From positions 536 through 64,535 of the forward strand of contig MFQZ01000002.1 of NCBI GenBank assembly GCA_001784435.1: DNA of 64,000 nt. The letters run 5' to 3'. Made by a program: the position numbers and the translations under genes. Shown here piece after piece: positions 16,652-24,759 of the stretch. This DNA is from Candidatus Magasanikbacteria bacterium RIFOXYC2_FULL_42_28. Its GTDB lineage: Bacteria > Patescibacteria > ABY1 > Magasanikbacterales > GWA2-37-8. The first letter of the stretch is position 1; every line of letters begins with the position of its first letter. The notes beneath the pieces were generated by a model. That model saw only the letters and a program-made list of their open reading frames with translations, did no database searches and was not told the origin of the DNA.

Positions 16652-17062
16652 TTAATTTTTATTATCGGGTTTATGTAAAAAGTAGTTTAACCATTTAATC
16701 GGATTGGCCAAGTTTTTAAATTCTAACATATTATTGTTTTCCTGTCCAACTTTTATTCCCGCCACGTTGGGGATAATTCCGATTTGTTCACCCGGTTTAG
16801 CCAAATTCAATTCCAAACGAGCTTTTTCTTCAATAAAATCCTCGGATTTAACATATGCCAAAGCATCCAAAGTGCTTAATTTTTTTACTTCCAAACGTTT
16901 AACATCTTCTTGTAAACGCGCGATTTCTTGACGCACCTGATAATCCTCATAAAAAGCGCGAGCAAAAGCGGTAATAACAAAAATAGCTACCAAAAAACCA
17001 ATGGCTAAAAACCAACGCGACCAAAAGAAATTACGCCATTTTTTGTTTGTTACTCCGGCCAT
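16652..17062 (-). CDS. Septum formation initiator, DivIC/FtsB family
   Basis: 136 residues: a basic N-terminus, one membrane helix (about 17-37), a coiled coil (about 40-62, EIARLQEDVKRLEVKK), then the family's conserved SEDFIEEKARLELNLAKPGE. That arrangement defines the FtsB/DivIC bitopic divisome proteins that recruit and activate septal wall synthesis. It lies seven bases after the Mur ligase gene. Confidence 0.88.
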   Translation of the reverse strand: MAGVTNKKWRNFFWSRWFLAIGFLVAIFVITAFARAFYEDYQVRQEIARLQEDVKRLEVKKLSTLDALAYVKSEDFIEEKARLELNLAKPGEQIGIIPNVAGIKVGQENNNMLEFKNLANPIKWLNYFLHKPDNKN

Positions 17063-17069
17063 ATCACCG

Positions 17070-18338
17070 CTATTTTTTTATTTTTAAAAGCAATTCCCGC
17101 GCCACTTGCCTGTCATCCCAAGGAATTTTTACGCCACCACTAACGCAAATTACCGGCTCGGTTCCTTTGGCGGTAAATACCACCACATCGCCAACTTTTG
17201 CCAATAAGTATGATAACGCAAAAGCGCGTTTACGGTCAACCTCAATAAATAAATTTTGATTATCAATTTTACCGGCCGAACGCGCGCCCGAAGCGAGCAT
17301 TTCTGCAATCTGGGTCGCGTCTTCATCAAAACAATTTACATCGGTAACAATGACAATGTCGCATAACCGGCCGGCCACTTCGCCCATTTTGGAACGTTTA
17401 CCCACGTCCCGACCACCGCCATCCGAACCAATGACGCCAATAATTTTTTTATCTTTGGCGAGCGCGCGCAACGATTTAAACAGCGCGGTCAAACTAATTG
17501 GTTCATGCGCGTAATCAACTATCACGGTAAAATTTTGTCCGGCTTTAATAAATTCCATGCGTCCGGCGATTTCTTTAACACTCGCTAAACCTTGAGCAAT
17601 TTTATCGTCGGGCATGCCTTGCGACTTACCAACTTCGATTGCCAAGACAGCATTAATAACATTAAATTCTCCCGCGACATTTATTCGGTAGCCATAACTG
17701 CTATAATCAAATTCAATTCCCGACGCATCGCTATTTTTTATTTTAGCTGAACTGGGTCGGGCTTGAATTCTTTTGTCAGCCGTAAATTGCGCGTAAAAAG
17801 GCGCGTGTTCGTCGTCGGAATTGACAATGCTAATTTTTTGAACCGTTTGACCGCCAAAAACTTTTCGGAATGATTGTAGACTTTTAAATAATTTTCCTTT
17901 GGCAGATTTCAAATTTTCAAAACCGCCGTGGCGTTCGGAATGTTCTGTGCCGAGATTAGTAAAAACGGCAATGTCGTAATTTAAACCATAATGGCGATAT
18001 TGGGCAATGCCTTCCGAAGAAGTTTCGACAACTGCGTAACGACAGCCCGCCGTAACCATATCGCGCAACATTTTATGAATTTGCCCTAAACCCAGCATGG
18101 TCATTTTTTTGTCATTCAACCAACGTTTTTCCGCAATCTGGAATTCCACGGTGGTGAGTAGGCCGACTTTGTGCCCGGTGGCCTCTAACACGCTCGCTAT
18201 AAAACGACAGGTGCTGGATTTACCTTTGGTGCCGGTAACGCCGACGACAATTAGTTTGCGGCTAGGGCGACCGTAATACCAATAGGTGGCGACGGCGATT
18301 AGATAATGTTTTAGTTCGTTTAGTTTTTGTTTTAACAT
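17070..18338 (-). CDS. Mur ligase family protein, MurE-like, short N-terminus
   Basis: 422 residues, shorter than typical MurE (about 490) because the N-terminal UDP-binding domain is nearly absent. The ATP P-loop is GVTGTKGKSST (about residues 33-43). VVETSSEGI, the TNLGTEHSERHG His motif and VVDYAHEPISL all match MurE/CapB-like ligases. The mDAP-selecting DNPR box of MurE is replaced by TDVNCFDEDATQIAEML, so the amino acid added, or even the acceptor, may differ. It is the first gene of the operon with the DivIC/FtsB and parvulin genes, which supports a cell wall role. Confidence 0.82.
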   Translation of the reverse strand: MLKQKLNELKHYLIAVATYWYYGRPSRKLIVVGVTGTKGKSSTCRFIASVLEATGHKVGLLTTVEFQIAEKRWLNDKKMTMLGLGQIHKMLRDMVTAGCRYAVVETSSEGIAQYRHYGLNYDIAVFTNLGTEHSERHGGFENLKSAKGKLFKSLQSFRKVFGGQTVQKISIVNSDDEHAPFYAQFTADKRIQARPSSAKIKNSDASGIEFDYSSYGYRINVAGEFNVINAVLAIEVGKSQGMPDDKIAQGLASVKEIAGRMEFIKAGQNFTVIVDYAHEPISLTALFKSLRALAKDKKIIGVIGSDGGGRDVGKRSKMGEVAGRLCDIVIVTDVNCFDEDATQIAEMLASGARSAGKIDNQNLFIEVDRKRAFALSYLLAKVGDVVVFTAKGTEPVICVSGGVKIPWDDRQVARELLLKIKK

Positions 18339-18351
18339 AAATTATTATCAA

Positions 18352-18434
18352 TTGTCATCCCGGACTTGATCCGGGATCTCTGTCCAACGATTTTACGAAC
18401 GGACAGGGATCCCGATTTTCATCGGGATGACAAA
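18352..18434. repeat. Family B repeat (TGTCATCCC...GGGATGACA)
   Basis: A pair of nested palindromes beginning TGTCATCCCGGACTTGAT and ending CATCGGGATGACA, between the translin and Mur ligase genes. Relatives are at 21069-21104, 52558-52660 and 53958-54028, and inside coding sequence at 44690-44775. Confidence 0.85.
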
Positions 18435-18446
18435 ACGAGTGAACGA

Positions 18447-19019
18447 CTAAGCTCGCAACGATGTCTCATACACCACCTGCTCCAATTTATGCAACGCCTG
18501 TTTCGCCTGATCAAATTTATTGCGATTGTATCCGGTCAAATCCATATCTACCAGTTCACCAATAATTTCTTCCGCTACCGCATGGCATCTTTTTACCATT
18601 GGAAAATTTTTAGCAGTCGCGGATTTAATGGCATAACGATAAAGCTCGCCCGGCAAATCACACATGCCACCAATATAGGTATCGGGCTCAATTGGCAAAC
18701 CGGAAATTTTCCCCAATTCCTTGCCATCACAAAATTGCTTAAATAAATATGCTTCCACATATTCTTCCACACCGGCCAAATATGCGCCTTCATCAAACAA
18801 TGCACTATCGCCTTTAAATTGTTTTTGCAAAGCCAACAACATTTTTTCCGATTGCGCCAAACATTCTTCACCAACTTTTTTATCATCGCGCTGAAAGGCA
18901 AAAATCGCTTTTTTGGCAAAATGCTGGGCATCGCCAGCGGACTTAATTACCTCCCGACGTTTGGTGCGATAGCCCAAAATTTGGGTGCGGATGGTGGCGA
19001 GATATTTTTTGTTAATCAT
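18447..19019 (-). CDS. Translin family protein
   Basis: 190 residues, all helical. The N-terminal EVIKSAGDAQHFAKKAI and the C-terminal half, CDLPGELYRYAIKSA followed by FDQAKQALHKLEQVVYE, match the translin signature 'L.GEL.RYAI ... K.D.....L...E.VVY.LS.R'. Eukaryotic translin forms octamers that bind RNA and ssDNA, and with TRAX it makes the C3PO nuclease. TRAX-type catalytic Glu residues cannot be judged here. Bacterial members are little studied. The gene is single, divergent from tRNA-Lys. Confidence 0.82.
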   Translation of the reverse strand: MINKKYLATIRTQILGYRTKRREVIKSAGDAQHFAKKAIFAFQRDDKKVGEECLAQSEKMLLALQKQFKGDSALFDEGAYLAGVEEYVEAYLFKQFCDGKELGKISGLPIEPDTYIGGMCDLPGELYRYAIKSATAKNFPMVKRCHAVAEEIIGELVDMDLTGYNRNKFDQAKQALHKLEQVVYETSLRA

Positions 19020-19060
19020 ACGGATATCTTAAATATTAAACTTATCCACTCGCGTGGGTC

Positions 19061-19089
19061 TTGATATTTTCTTAATAATAGTGTATCAT
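19061..19089 (+). promoter_or_regulatory. Promoter for tRNA-Lys
   Basis: TTGATA (19061-19066), 17 bases, TATCAT (19084-19089), about 70 bases before the tRNA. Confidence 0.6.
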
Positions 19090-19160
19090 ATAAACCAATG
19101 TTTTGTCTAACTCTAATTGCTTGCCACACGAGCTTGCTCGGCGTAGCGAAGCGAAGACGA

Positions 19161-19233
19161 GACCTGGTAGCTCAGCTGGTAGAGCGGCTCCCTTTTAAGG
19201 AGAAGGTCCCGGGTTCGATCCCCGGCCGGGTCA
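19161..19233 (+). tRNA. tRNA-Lys (anticodon UUU)
   Basis: 73 bases: acceptor GACCTGG/CCGGGTC, D arm GCTC/GAGC, anticodon loop CTTTTAA (TTT), T arm CCGGG/CCCGG with TTCGATC, discriminator A. CCA is not encoded. A GCTTGCTCGGCGTAGCGAAG repeat motif lies just upstream (19131-19158). Confidence 0.95.
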
Positions 19234-19237
19234 CTCA

Positions 19238-19271
19238 AAAAATCTTCACATTTATGTGATGATTTTTTTAT
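19238..19271 (+). terminator. Terminator after tRNA-Lys
   Basis: AAAAAATC-TCACA...TGTGA-GATTTTTT imperfect stem ending in seven T. Confidence 0.75.
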
Positions 19272-19291
19272 ATAGGTCGAGTCGCATCGAC

Positions 19292-20011
19292 TTATTCCAA
19301 ATCCGGCATCAAATCCTCAATGTATGTTTTATAATCACCCGCGAATTTTTTCGTATCTCCATGGCTTTTTAATAAATCTTCAATACTTATATCTTCAACA
19401 ACTAGATGTTTTCGATCAACGTCGTTAACCATTACAATTCTCGTCCAAGGTTTTACCAAACCATCATGACTCAACAGATTTAAGCATTGTCCGCAAGGAT
19501 GTAACACTGCCCGCTCTTCTTTATAGGCATGTTCTGGTTGTTCTCCAGACCGCACTGTAGTGGTCTGATCTGAAGCAACAACTAAACCCACCACATCTAA
19601 GTTAGGTTCATATATATTTAATTCATCCTCCCTTTTACTTTCAAATTTTCCTTCTTGAGAAATCAATGATCCTAAATGTAATTGTCGCAGCAGTCTTCTC
19701 TCGGCACACATTTTTGGTGGTGGCTGATTAACACTTCCCTTTAAATTCGCGTCAAAAGTTACTTTTCCTCTATCTAATCTCCGATCCCAGTAACACATAC
19801 TTCCACCAACATGAAAATTTCGTGGAGATTCTGCAAACCTTTTCATGCTCATTGCAGCAGCGATTAAAGAATAATATTTATTACGCCAAAAATCAACATA
19901 TTCCTGTGGCATTCCAGTAGTAATAATGTCTCTCGAAACTTGCGACTCAACTAACTTTATTAATTGTTGTATCGGCGTATATTCTTGACCTGCACCCTCT
20001 CTAATAAACAT
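19292..20011 (-). CDS. Cytidine deaminase-like fold protein
   Basis: 239 residues. Two zinc motifs of the deaminase superfamily are visible: MCAERRLL (Cys-Ala-Glu, about residue 101) and LHPCGQCLNLL (Pro-Cys-x-x-Cys, about residue 173). Together they would hold one zinc and supply the proton-shuttling Glu. The Cys (not His) in the first motif and the PCxxC spacing are like cytidine deaminases, but the protein is longer, with an N-terminal helical part and a ~65-residue insert between the motifs. The substrate (free nucleoside, nucleotide or nucleic acid) is unknown. It is followed upstream by a NUDIX gene and mntP on the same strand. Confidence 0.75.
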   Translation of the reverse strand: MFIREGAGQEYTPIQQLIKLVESQVSRDIITTGMPQEYVDFWRNKYYSLIAAAMSMKRFAESPRNFHVGGSMCYWDRRLDRGKVTFDANLKGSVNQPPPKMCAERRLLRQLHLGSLISQEGKFESKREDELNIYEPNLDVVGLVVASDQTTTVRSGEQPEHAYKEERAVLHPCGQCLNLLSHDGLVKPWTRIVMVNDVDRKHLVVEDISIEDLLKSHGDTKKFAGDYKTYIEDLMPDLE

Positions 20012-20044
20012 ATAATTTAAAATATTACAGACATTATTGAAATT

Positions 20045-20446
20045 TTACCTCACCATCCTAATCGCCTCCCAATGATCAAAACCAATTTCATCAGGTGTAA
20101 GCTCGCTTAAATTTTTTATAATTACTTCTTTCGCATCGGTATCAGCTTTCAATTCCGGCATACTTTCTAAATCGATATGATATACAACTGAAATTCTTTT
20201 ACCGGGTCGAGGGTCGCGATCGGGATAATCTAAAATTGTAAGTAATTTCAAATTTTCTGGTTTAATTTTCAAACCAATTTCTTCTTCTAATTCACGCGCG
20301 CATGCACCCGCGACATTTACATCATCTTCATCAACATGTCCACCCGGCATAACAAATTTATTCATGAACGGTTCTTTAGCACGTTTAATTAAAATTATTT
20401 TTTGCTTATTAATTGTTATTAGGCCATCAGTCGTGAGAATTGGCAT
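20045..20446 (-). CDS. NUDIX hydrolase
   Basis: 133 residues with a complete Nudix box starting GGHVDEDD and ending RELEEEIG (about residues 36-58). It has one extra residue relative to the canonical GX5EX7REUXEEXGU spacing. It cleaves a nucleoside diphosphate linked to another moiety; the substrate is not evident. The context, between a deaminase-fold gene and mntP with short gaps, hints at nucleotide pool cleaning, but that is only an inference. Confidence 0.88.
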   Translation of the reverse strand: MPILTTDGLITINKQKIILIKRAKEPFMNKFVMPGGHVDEDDVNVAGACARELEEEIGLKIKPENLKLLTILDYPDRDPRPGKRISVVYHIDLESMPELKADTDAKEVIIKNLSELTPDEIGFDHWEAIRMVR

Positions 20447-20456
20447 ACTATAAATA

Positions 20457-21014
20457 TTATTTAATCAAAAACTCTAATAAAATCTTCACCCCAATCGCAA
20501 TCAAAATAATTCCACCAATTAGTTCCGCATGTTTACCCCAACGTCGTCCGATATTTATTCCGACATAAACTGAACTCAAACAAAGTCCAAAAGTAATTAA
20601 GCCGATGAGCGATGACCCCAGCCAAATATTTACTGATACTAACGCGAGCGAAACACCTACGACTAGCGCATCCACACTTGTCGCAAATGACAATAAAATC
20701 AAAACTTTCCAATTATCCAAATCAACTTCTTTTTCACCCTTTGGTTTTTGCGATTCCAAAATCATTTTTGATCCTAAAATAACAAGTAAAATAAAAGCAA
20801 TCCATGGGCCAAAAGTGCTGGCGATTTTTTCCAATCCCGTACCCATCATCCAGCCAATTATGGGCATCAGCGCTTGAAATAATCCGAAAAAAAATGCGAC
20901 TCGACAAGCACGCAAAAAAGACATCCTGGGATAACGCGCGCTATTGGCGGCAGAAACGGCCATTGCGTCGAGCGATAGTGTGACGGCGATTAGAATGATA
21001 TTCAGAATTGACAT
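20457..21014 (-). CDS. mntP: Manganese efflux pump MntP
   Basis: 185 residues and six membrane helices, the normal MntP size. The duplicated half-motifs are clear: SLDAMAVSAANS in helix 1 and TSVDALVVGVSLA in helix 4, each with the Asp that lines the Mn(II) path. It exports excess Mn(II). I looked for a yybP-ykoY manganese riboswitch in the ~145 bases upstream and saw none; a family B repeat occupies part of that space. Confidence 0.93.
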   Translation of the reverse strand: MSILNIILIAVTLSLDAMAVSAANSARYPRMSFLRACRVAFFFGLFQALMPIIGWMMGTGLEKIASTFGPWIAFILLVILGSKMILESQKPKGEKEVDLDNWKVLILLSFATSVDALVVGVSLALVSVNIWLGSSLIGLITFGLCLSSVYVGINIGRRWGKHAELIGGIILIAIGVKILLEFLIK

Positions 21015-21068
21015 ATATTTATGCTTCTATTGTATCGTATTTCTCGTTATTAGTAAATGATTAATTAT

Positions 21069-21104
21069 TAGACAGAGATCCCGAATCAAGTTCGGGATGA
21101 CAGT
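21069..21104. repeat. Family B repeat, short copy
   Basis: GACAGAGATCCCGAA / TTCGGGATGACAG palindrome in the mntP leader region. Confidence 0.8.
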
Positions 21105-21110
21105 TAAAAC

Positions 21111-21146
21111 AAAAAAAATCCCTCCGAAATTCGGAAGGATTTTTGA
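21111..21146. terminator. Bidirectional terminator after zinc-ribbon gene
   Basis: AAATCCTTCCGAA/TTCGGAGGGATTT stem flanked by A and T runs on both sides; on the minus strand it ends the zinc-ribbon transcript. Confidence 0.85.
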
Positions 21147-21160
21147 GTCAAGGTTAAAAT

Positions 21161-21493
21161 TTAACCGTTGCGTCTCGCCTGCATGCAGTCCCGGCAGTAA
21201 ACTGGTTTGTCACCAGACGGCTGGAACGGCAATTGGGTGATAGCACCGCCACAGGAGGCGCAGGTCAAATTGACCGAGAACATCTGGCGTGGGCCGGAAG
21301 AGAAACCTCCGCGAGCGCCACCACGAGAAGCGCCACGATCATCGCCACGAGTCGCGCGAAAAGCGCGGTTGCACTCGTTGCAATAAACTGGGCGATCACC
21401 AGACGGTTGAAAAGGCAATTGTGAGATGTGTGTCCCGCATTTTGCGCAGGCCAAATCCACATCAAACATTTGTCTGTCAGTACCAAAAGCCAT
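21161..21493 (-). CDS. Duplicated zinc-ribbon protein
   Basis: 110 residues from the ATG at 21493. Two copies of a ~35-residue zinc ribbon, CAKCG-x-CNEC (first half) and CASCG-x-CRDC (second half), share the core QLPFQPSGD(R/K)PVYC and are joined by an Arg/Gly-rich linker (about 40-65). The linker and the positive charge suggest RNA or DNA binding. Proteins with this CxxC-x17-CxxC ribbon are common in Patescibacteria; the function is unknown. A strong promoter lies ~112 bases upstream, giving it one of the longer leaders in this window. Confidence 0.8.
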   Translation of the reverse strand: MAFGTDRQMFDVDLACAKCGTHISQLPFQPSGDRPVYCNECNRAFRATRGDDRGASRGGARGGFSSGPRQMFSVNLTCASCGGAITQLPFQPSGDKPVYCRDCMQARRNG

Positions 21494-21604
21494 AGTATTT
21501 GTTGTTTTTGCTCTCAAAATGTTGTTTGAGAATTTATAAAACGACCTATTTGGGGACTCTAACTTACGCTAAAATTGCTATGGTTTTTGTTCCCAACTAC
21601 ATAC

Positions 21605-21633
21605 AGTATAGCACAATTTTGACTTTTTGTCAA
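21605..21633 (-). promoter_or_regulatory. Promoter of zinc-ribbon gene
   Basis: TTGACA (21633-21628), 17 bases, TATACT (21610-21605) on the minus strand, just past the stop of the ATP-grasp gene. It marks the downstream border of the 22.6-kb array. Confidence 0.75.
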
Positions 21634-21641
21634 GATGTCCC

Positions 21642-22619
21642 CTATTTCTTTAAAGTTGTAATCGGCCGGCTCTGGGTAATGTAAAATTTTCCGCCTTCAT
21701 ATGCCCATTCAATATCGCAGGGGAATTTATAATGTTTTTCAATATTGGCGCTAATTTTCGCCAGTTCAATAATTTGTTTGCCGGATAATTTTTGCTTCTC
21801 ACCTTCCGTGCCTAACTCAATCCACTCGTTCGCACTATCATCTTCTTTACCTTTAAATTCACCTTTTGATTTTTTTACTTTTACTAATTTTTTTGACTGC
21901 GCCCCAACATTTATATCAATGATACTCATTTCATTTTTACCGACCACATAACTATCAGGGGTAACTTGCCCCGACACTATCGCCTCCCCCAGGCCATAAC
22001 CCGCTTCAATAATCATTTGATCGCGGTCTTCGGTAACCGGATGAACCGTAAAAGCAATTCCGGCAATTTCCGATTGTATCATTTTTTGTACGACGACCGC
22101 CACGGAAACATAATGGTCAATCAGATTTTTCTCATGGCGATAAAAAATTGCGCGCGGCGTAAACAGCGACGACCAGCAGGTACGCACGGCTGCCGTAACA
22201 TTTTTGCGTTCAATGTTTAAATATGTTTCTAACTCCCCCGCCCAACTGGCAATCGCGCTGTCTTCGGCCGTAGCGCTACTTCGCACCGCGACAAATTTCG
22301 CTTCCAATTTATCAAACGCCGTTAAAATTTCTTTTTCTAAATCTTTCGGAAATGGCCGATCATGAATAGTATCGCGAATAACATTGCTGGCACGGTCAAC
22401 CGAATTAGTATCATCAGGGTTAACTTCTTTCAAACGCGCAATAATTTCTTCTTCTAATTGTGTTTCTTTTAAAAATCGGTCAAACGCCGAAGCCACCACC
22501 ACAAACCCGGGCGGAACCGGAATTTTTGCGTTCGTCATCTCGCCCAAAGACGCGCCTTTACCGCCGGCTTCGGGGACGGATTTTTTGGTGAGGTCTTTGA
22601 AAAATTTGATGTGGGGCAT
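21642..22619 (-). CDS. ATP-grasp (PPDK N-terminal) domain protein, stand-alone
   Basis: 325 residues that cover exactly the nucleotide-binding domain of PEP synthase, pyruvate phosphate dikinase or rifampin phosphotransferase, with no His or PEP domain attached. Conserved points: GGKGASLGEM (Lys21), VAVRSSATAED (Arg113), AGELETYLN, AGYGLGEAIVSG (about 206-217) and the terminal DIEWAYEGGKFYITQSRP, which carries the ATP-Mg ligands. In the family this domain splits ATP and passes a phosphate to the His of the swivelling domain. The only such domain in the array, it is four bases downstream of swivelling-His paralogue 1 and is the last gene of the array. I infer that it serves several or all carriers in trans. 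Confidence 0.92.
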   Translation of the reverse strand: MPHIKFFKDLTKKSVPEAGGKGASLGEMTNAKIPVPPGFVVVASAFDRFLKETQLEEEIIARLKEVNPDDTNSVDRASNVIRDTIHDRPFPKDLEKEILTAFDKLEAKFVAVRSSATAEDSAIASWAGELETYLNIERKNVTAAVRTCWSSLFTPRAIFYRHEKNLIDHYVSVAVVVQKMIQSEIAGIAFTVHPVTEDRDQMIIEAGYGLGEAIVSGQVTPDSYVVGKNEMSIIDINVGAQSKKLVKVKKSKGEFKGKEDDSANEWIELGTEGEKQKLSGKQIIELAKISANIEKHYKFPCDIEWAYEGGKFYITQSRPITTLKK

Positions 22620-22623
22620 AATA

Positions 22624-23760
22624 TTATTTTTTAATTAATGTTACAATTCCTTTATTCGCATCAACTTCTACCCAATCCCCGGTTTTTAAAATTTCCGTAG
22701 CATTTTTTACGCCAATAATCGCTGGAATTTTCAGTTCGCGAGCAACAACAGCCGCGTGCGAAAGGACGCCGCCTTCGTTCGCAATAATTGCTTGAAATTT
22801 TTTAATAATGGCAACATCGTTAGGGTGCGTCGCACTCACCACTAATATTAAATCATTCCCAGGGAGTAATGTCAAAAGACGCGCGTCCAGACGATTGATA
22901 AATTTTACCGCTCGACCAATCACTTTTCCGCCCCCCCCCACCCCCTTACCGACAAGCCGGCGGTGGCTTGGGACGTTAACTTTTAAAAATTTCCGATTAA
23001 TTTTGTCCACTATTTTTTTATTGGAAATAGTTAATTCTTCTTTATTTTCCGATGAAAAGAAAAAATATCCATTTTTTCGGTGACACAATTCTTGCAACTG
23101 ATTATTATTCAAATTTAAATTGTCGTGTAAATTGACGCGTAATTCACTAATGGTAAAATACCGCAAGAGATCACCATCATAATTATATCGCCGACCGATT
23201 TGTTCGCAACAATTACTAACTATTTTCTCCACGCGCGGATAAATTTTGGCCATCTGCTCGCGCCGCGCGCTAATTCGCTCGATCAATTTTGCCTGATCCA
23301 TCCTTTCATTTTTTGGGACACTGAAATACCTCCAAAAAACATTATATACTCCGATACCAGCGAGGTAACGCGAATAATGTTTAATTATTAAACACAAACA
23401 TTTAATTGGATCGGCTTTTGCCAATACTTGCGCCTCTTTTTTCCAAATTAAACTATCATAATATATTTTATAAGATAAAGCCAAAATTTTTGATAATTTT
23501 TGCTCATCATTTTGCTTCAACCAATCCGCAACTGATTTAATAATATAATTTTCATTAAACAAAAATTTTAGTTCATTATCGCCACCACAAACCGCGACTG
23601 CTCGATAGGAAAAACCCATTATCCGACGCAACTGTCCCAGATATCCTTTTGCCACCGCGCTGGCAAAAAATAATGATAAATTTCTTTGACTGGCGAGCGC
23701 CAAGCCATATTTTTTAAGCTGTTTTGATAAATAATAATAGTCGCACGCGATTGGTTTCAT
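22624..23760 (-). CDS. Swivelling-His domain protein, paralogue 1
   Basis: 378 residues, the shortest paralogue. The C-terminal ~95 residues are the swivelling domain of PEP-utilising enzymes, with GGVLSHAAVVARELKIP (phospho-acceptor His335) and the closing TGDWVEVDANKG. The helical part before it has the linker pattern ARREQMAKIYPRVE and CEQIGRRY also seen in PEP synthase between ATP-grasp and His domains. A Gly-rich loop at about 270-280 is an oddity; on the DNA it is a run of eight C at 22930. With the adjacent ATP-grasp gene it reconstitutes two thirds of a split PEP synthase or rifampin phosphotransferase. No PEP-binding barrel follows. Confidence 0.85.
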   Translation of the reverse strand: MKPIACDYYYLSKQLKKYGLALASQRNLSLFFASAVAKGYLGQLRRIMGFSYRAVAVCGGDNELKFLFNENYIIKSVADWLKQNDEQKLSKILALSYKIYYDSLIWKKEAQVLAKADPIKCLCLIIKHYSRYLAGIGVYNVFWRYFSVPKNERMDQAKLIERISARREQMAKIYPRVEKIVSNCCEQIGRRYNYDGDLLRYFTISELRVNLHDNLNLNNNQLQELCHRKNGYFFFSSENKEELTISNKKIVDKINRKFLKVNVPSHRRLVGKGVGGGGKVIGRAVKFINRLDARLLTLLPGNDLILVVSATHPNDVAIIKKFQAIIANEGGVLSHAAVVARELKIPAIIGVKNATEILKTGDWVEVDANKGIVTLIKK

Positions 23761-23818
23761 AAATGAATCTATTTTGTATACTCTGTTTCCAACCCTTATA
23801 ATTGCCTATCAATTAATT

Positions 23819-24748
23819 TTATTCCTCTAACCTTTCGCCTCTTTTGAATCTAGAAACACGATTTTCTCGCGTAGCCATTCGCTCTTCAAACTTATAAAAT
23901 AATTCTTCCACTTTGGACCAATCTAAACTCAACTTCTTGCCTTCAAATATTGCCTGTCTGTTAGGATCAGTAAAAGAGCACTCAACTTTTTCATTACTGC
24001 CATTCCGTTTTATTTTAATCTTAAACGCTTCGGCTGGGGCAAAAAACCCGCCAATATCATCAACATCCGATAATTTAACTTTTTTACCATTTTCATCCTC
24101 CACCTCCAATGTTTCTAATAAAAATGATTCATTAAAAAGACCATGGTTTACAATTGGCATAGCGACCTTATTATCTGGGGTTACTCCCTTTTCAGCAAAC
24201 TGTTTTAATAACCATAGATTAAAGGCGAGCCCTTCGGCTGCTTCCGCGCGAAAAGCCATATCTTTCAAACCCTCACGCAAGCCAACCTCTTGGGCACCCT
24301 GTCTTACTGTGGCACGCTCTTCTGGCGACAGACGACCATATTCGGGATGAGAACCAGCTTTGGCTTGAATTAAAGGTTTGGCGGCTTTAAGCATCGCTTG
24401 ACCGTCTGGCCCTAATTCTTTATATGTAATTCCGCTTGCTTGATTAACCTGTCCGCGTTCTTGGCCAAACCCCTCTTCAATATCACTGGCAGTTTCGGCC
24501 GCGCGCCCTTCCATACTACCCACGCCTACTACACTATTATGTTCACCGCGTAAATCTAGACCAAATTCCCGCGCTCGCGCTTTACCTTCTGGAGTTAAAT
24601 CTTCAGTGTCGTTCCATTTAATAACTTCGCTAGTAGCCGGGTCAGTCCACTCACCTTTGCCACCAAAACGGTTAGAATGACGCATTAAATAAATATCCGT
24701 TTCGGTATTGTGTGTTAATTTTTCACTACTTCCTATATGTTCTGACAT
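23819..24748 (-). CDS. Histidine phosphatase superfamily protein (1)
   Basis: 309 residues. The phosphatase core shows YLMRHSNR (RHG-type nucleophile His, about residue 24), SMEGRAAETA (second Arg, about 78-87) and VNHGLFNESFLL (late catalytic His, about 203). A ~70-residue helical insert sits between them. The protein is paralogous to the one at 40404-41333, sharing length and the NESFLL element. Members remove phosphate from small molecules or from phosphohistidine proteins such as SixA targets. Placed among phosphohistidine carriers, it may reverse their action or process their products; that is an inference. Confidence 0.78.
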   Translation of the reverse strand: MSEHIGSSEKLTHNTETDIYLMRHSNRFGGKGEWTDPATSEVIKWNDTEDLTPEGKARAREFGLDLRGEHNSVVGVGSMEGRAAETASDIEEGFGQERGQVNQASGITYKELGPDGQAMLKAAKPLIQAKAGSHPEYGRLSPEERATVRQGAQEVGLREGLKDMAFRAEAAEGLAFNLWLLKQFAEKGVTPDNKVAMPIVNHGLFNESFLLETLEVEDENGKKVKLSDVDDIGGFFAPAEAFKIKIKRNGSNEKVECSFTDPNRQAIFEGKKLSLDWSKVEELFYKFEERMATRENRVSRFKRGERLEE

Positions 24749-24759
24749 ATTTTTATATG

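Noticed and set aside
20457..21160. yybP-ykoY manganese riboswitch upstream of mntP
   Set aside because: The ~145-base leader region shows only a family B repeat and a terminator; no riboswitch-like conserved core is visible.
22930..22950. Run of eight C (22930 region) as a frameshift site in paralogue 1
   Set aside because: The frame stays open across it and encodes a Gly-rich loop, and the downstream His domain is in frame; a sequencing check would still be useful.
21642..23760. Annotating the ATP-grasp and paralogue 1 genes as PEP synthase (ppsA)
   Set aside because: The PEP/pyruvate-binding domain is missing from both and from the whole array, so PEP synthesis is not supported.
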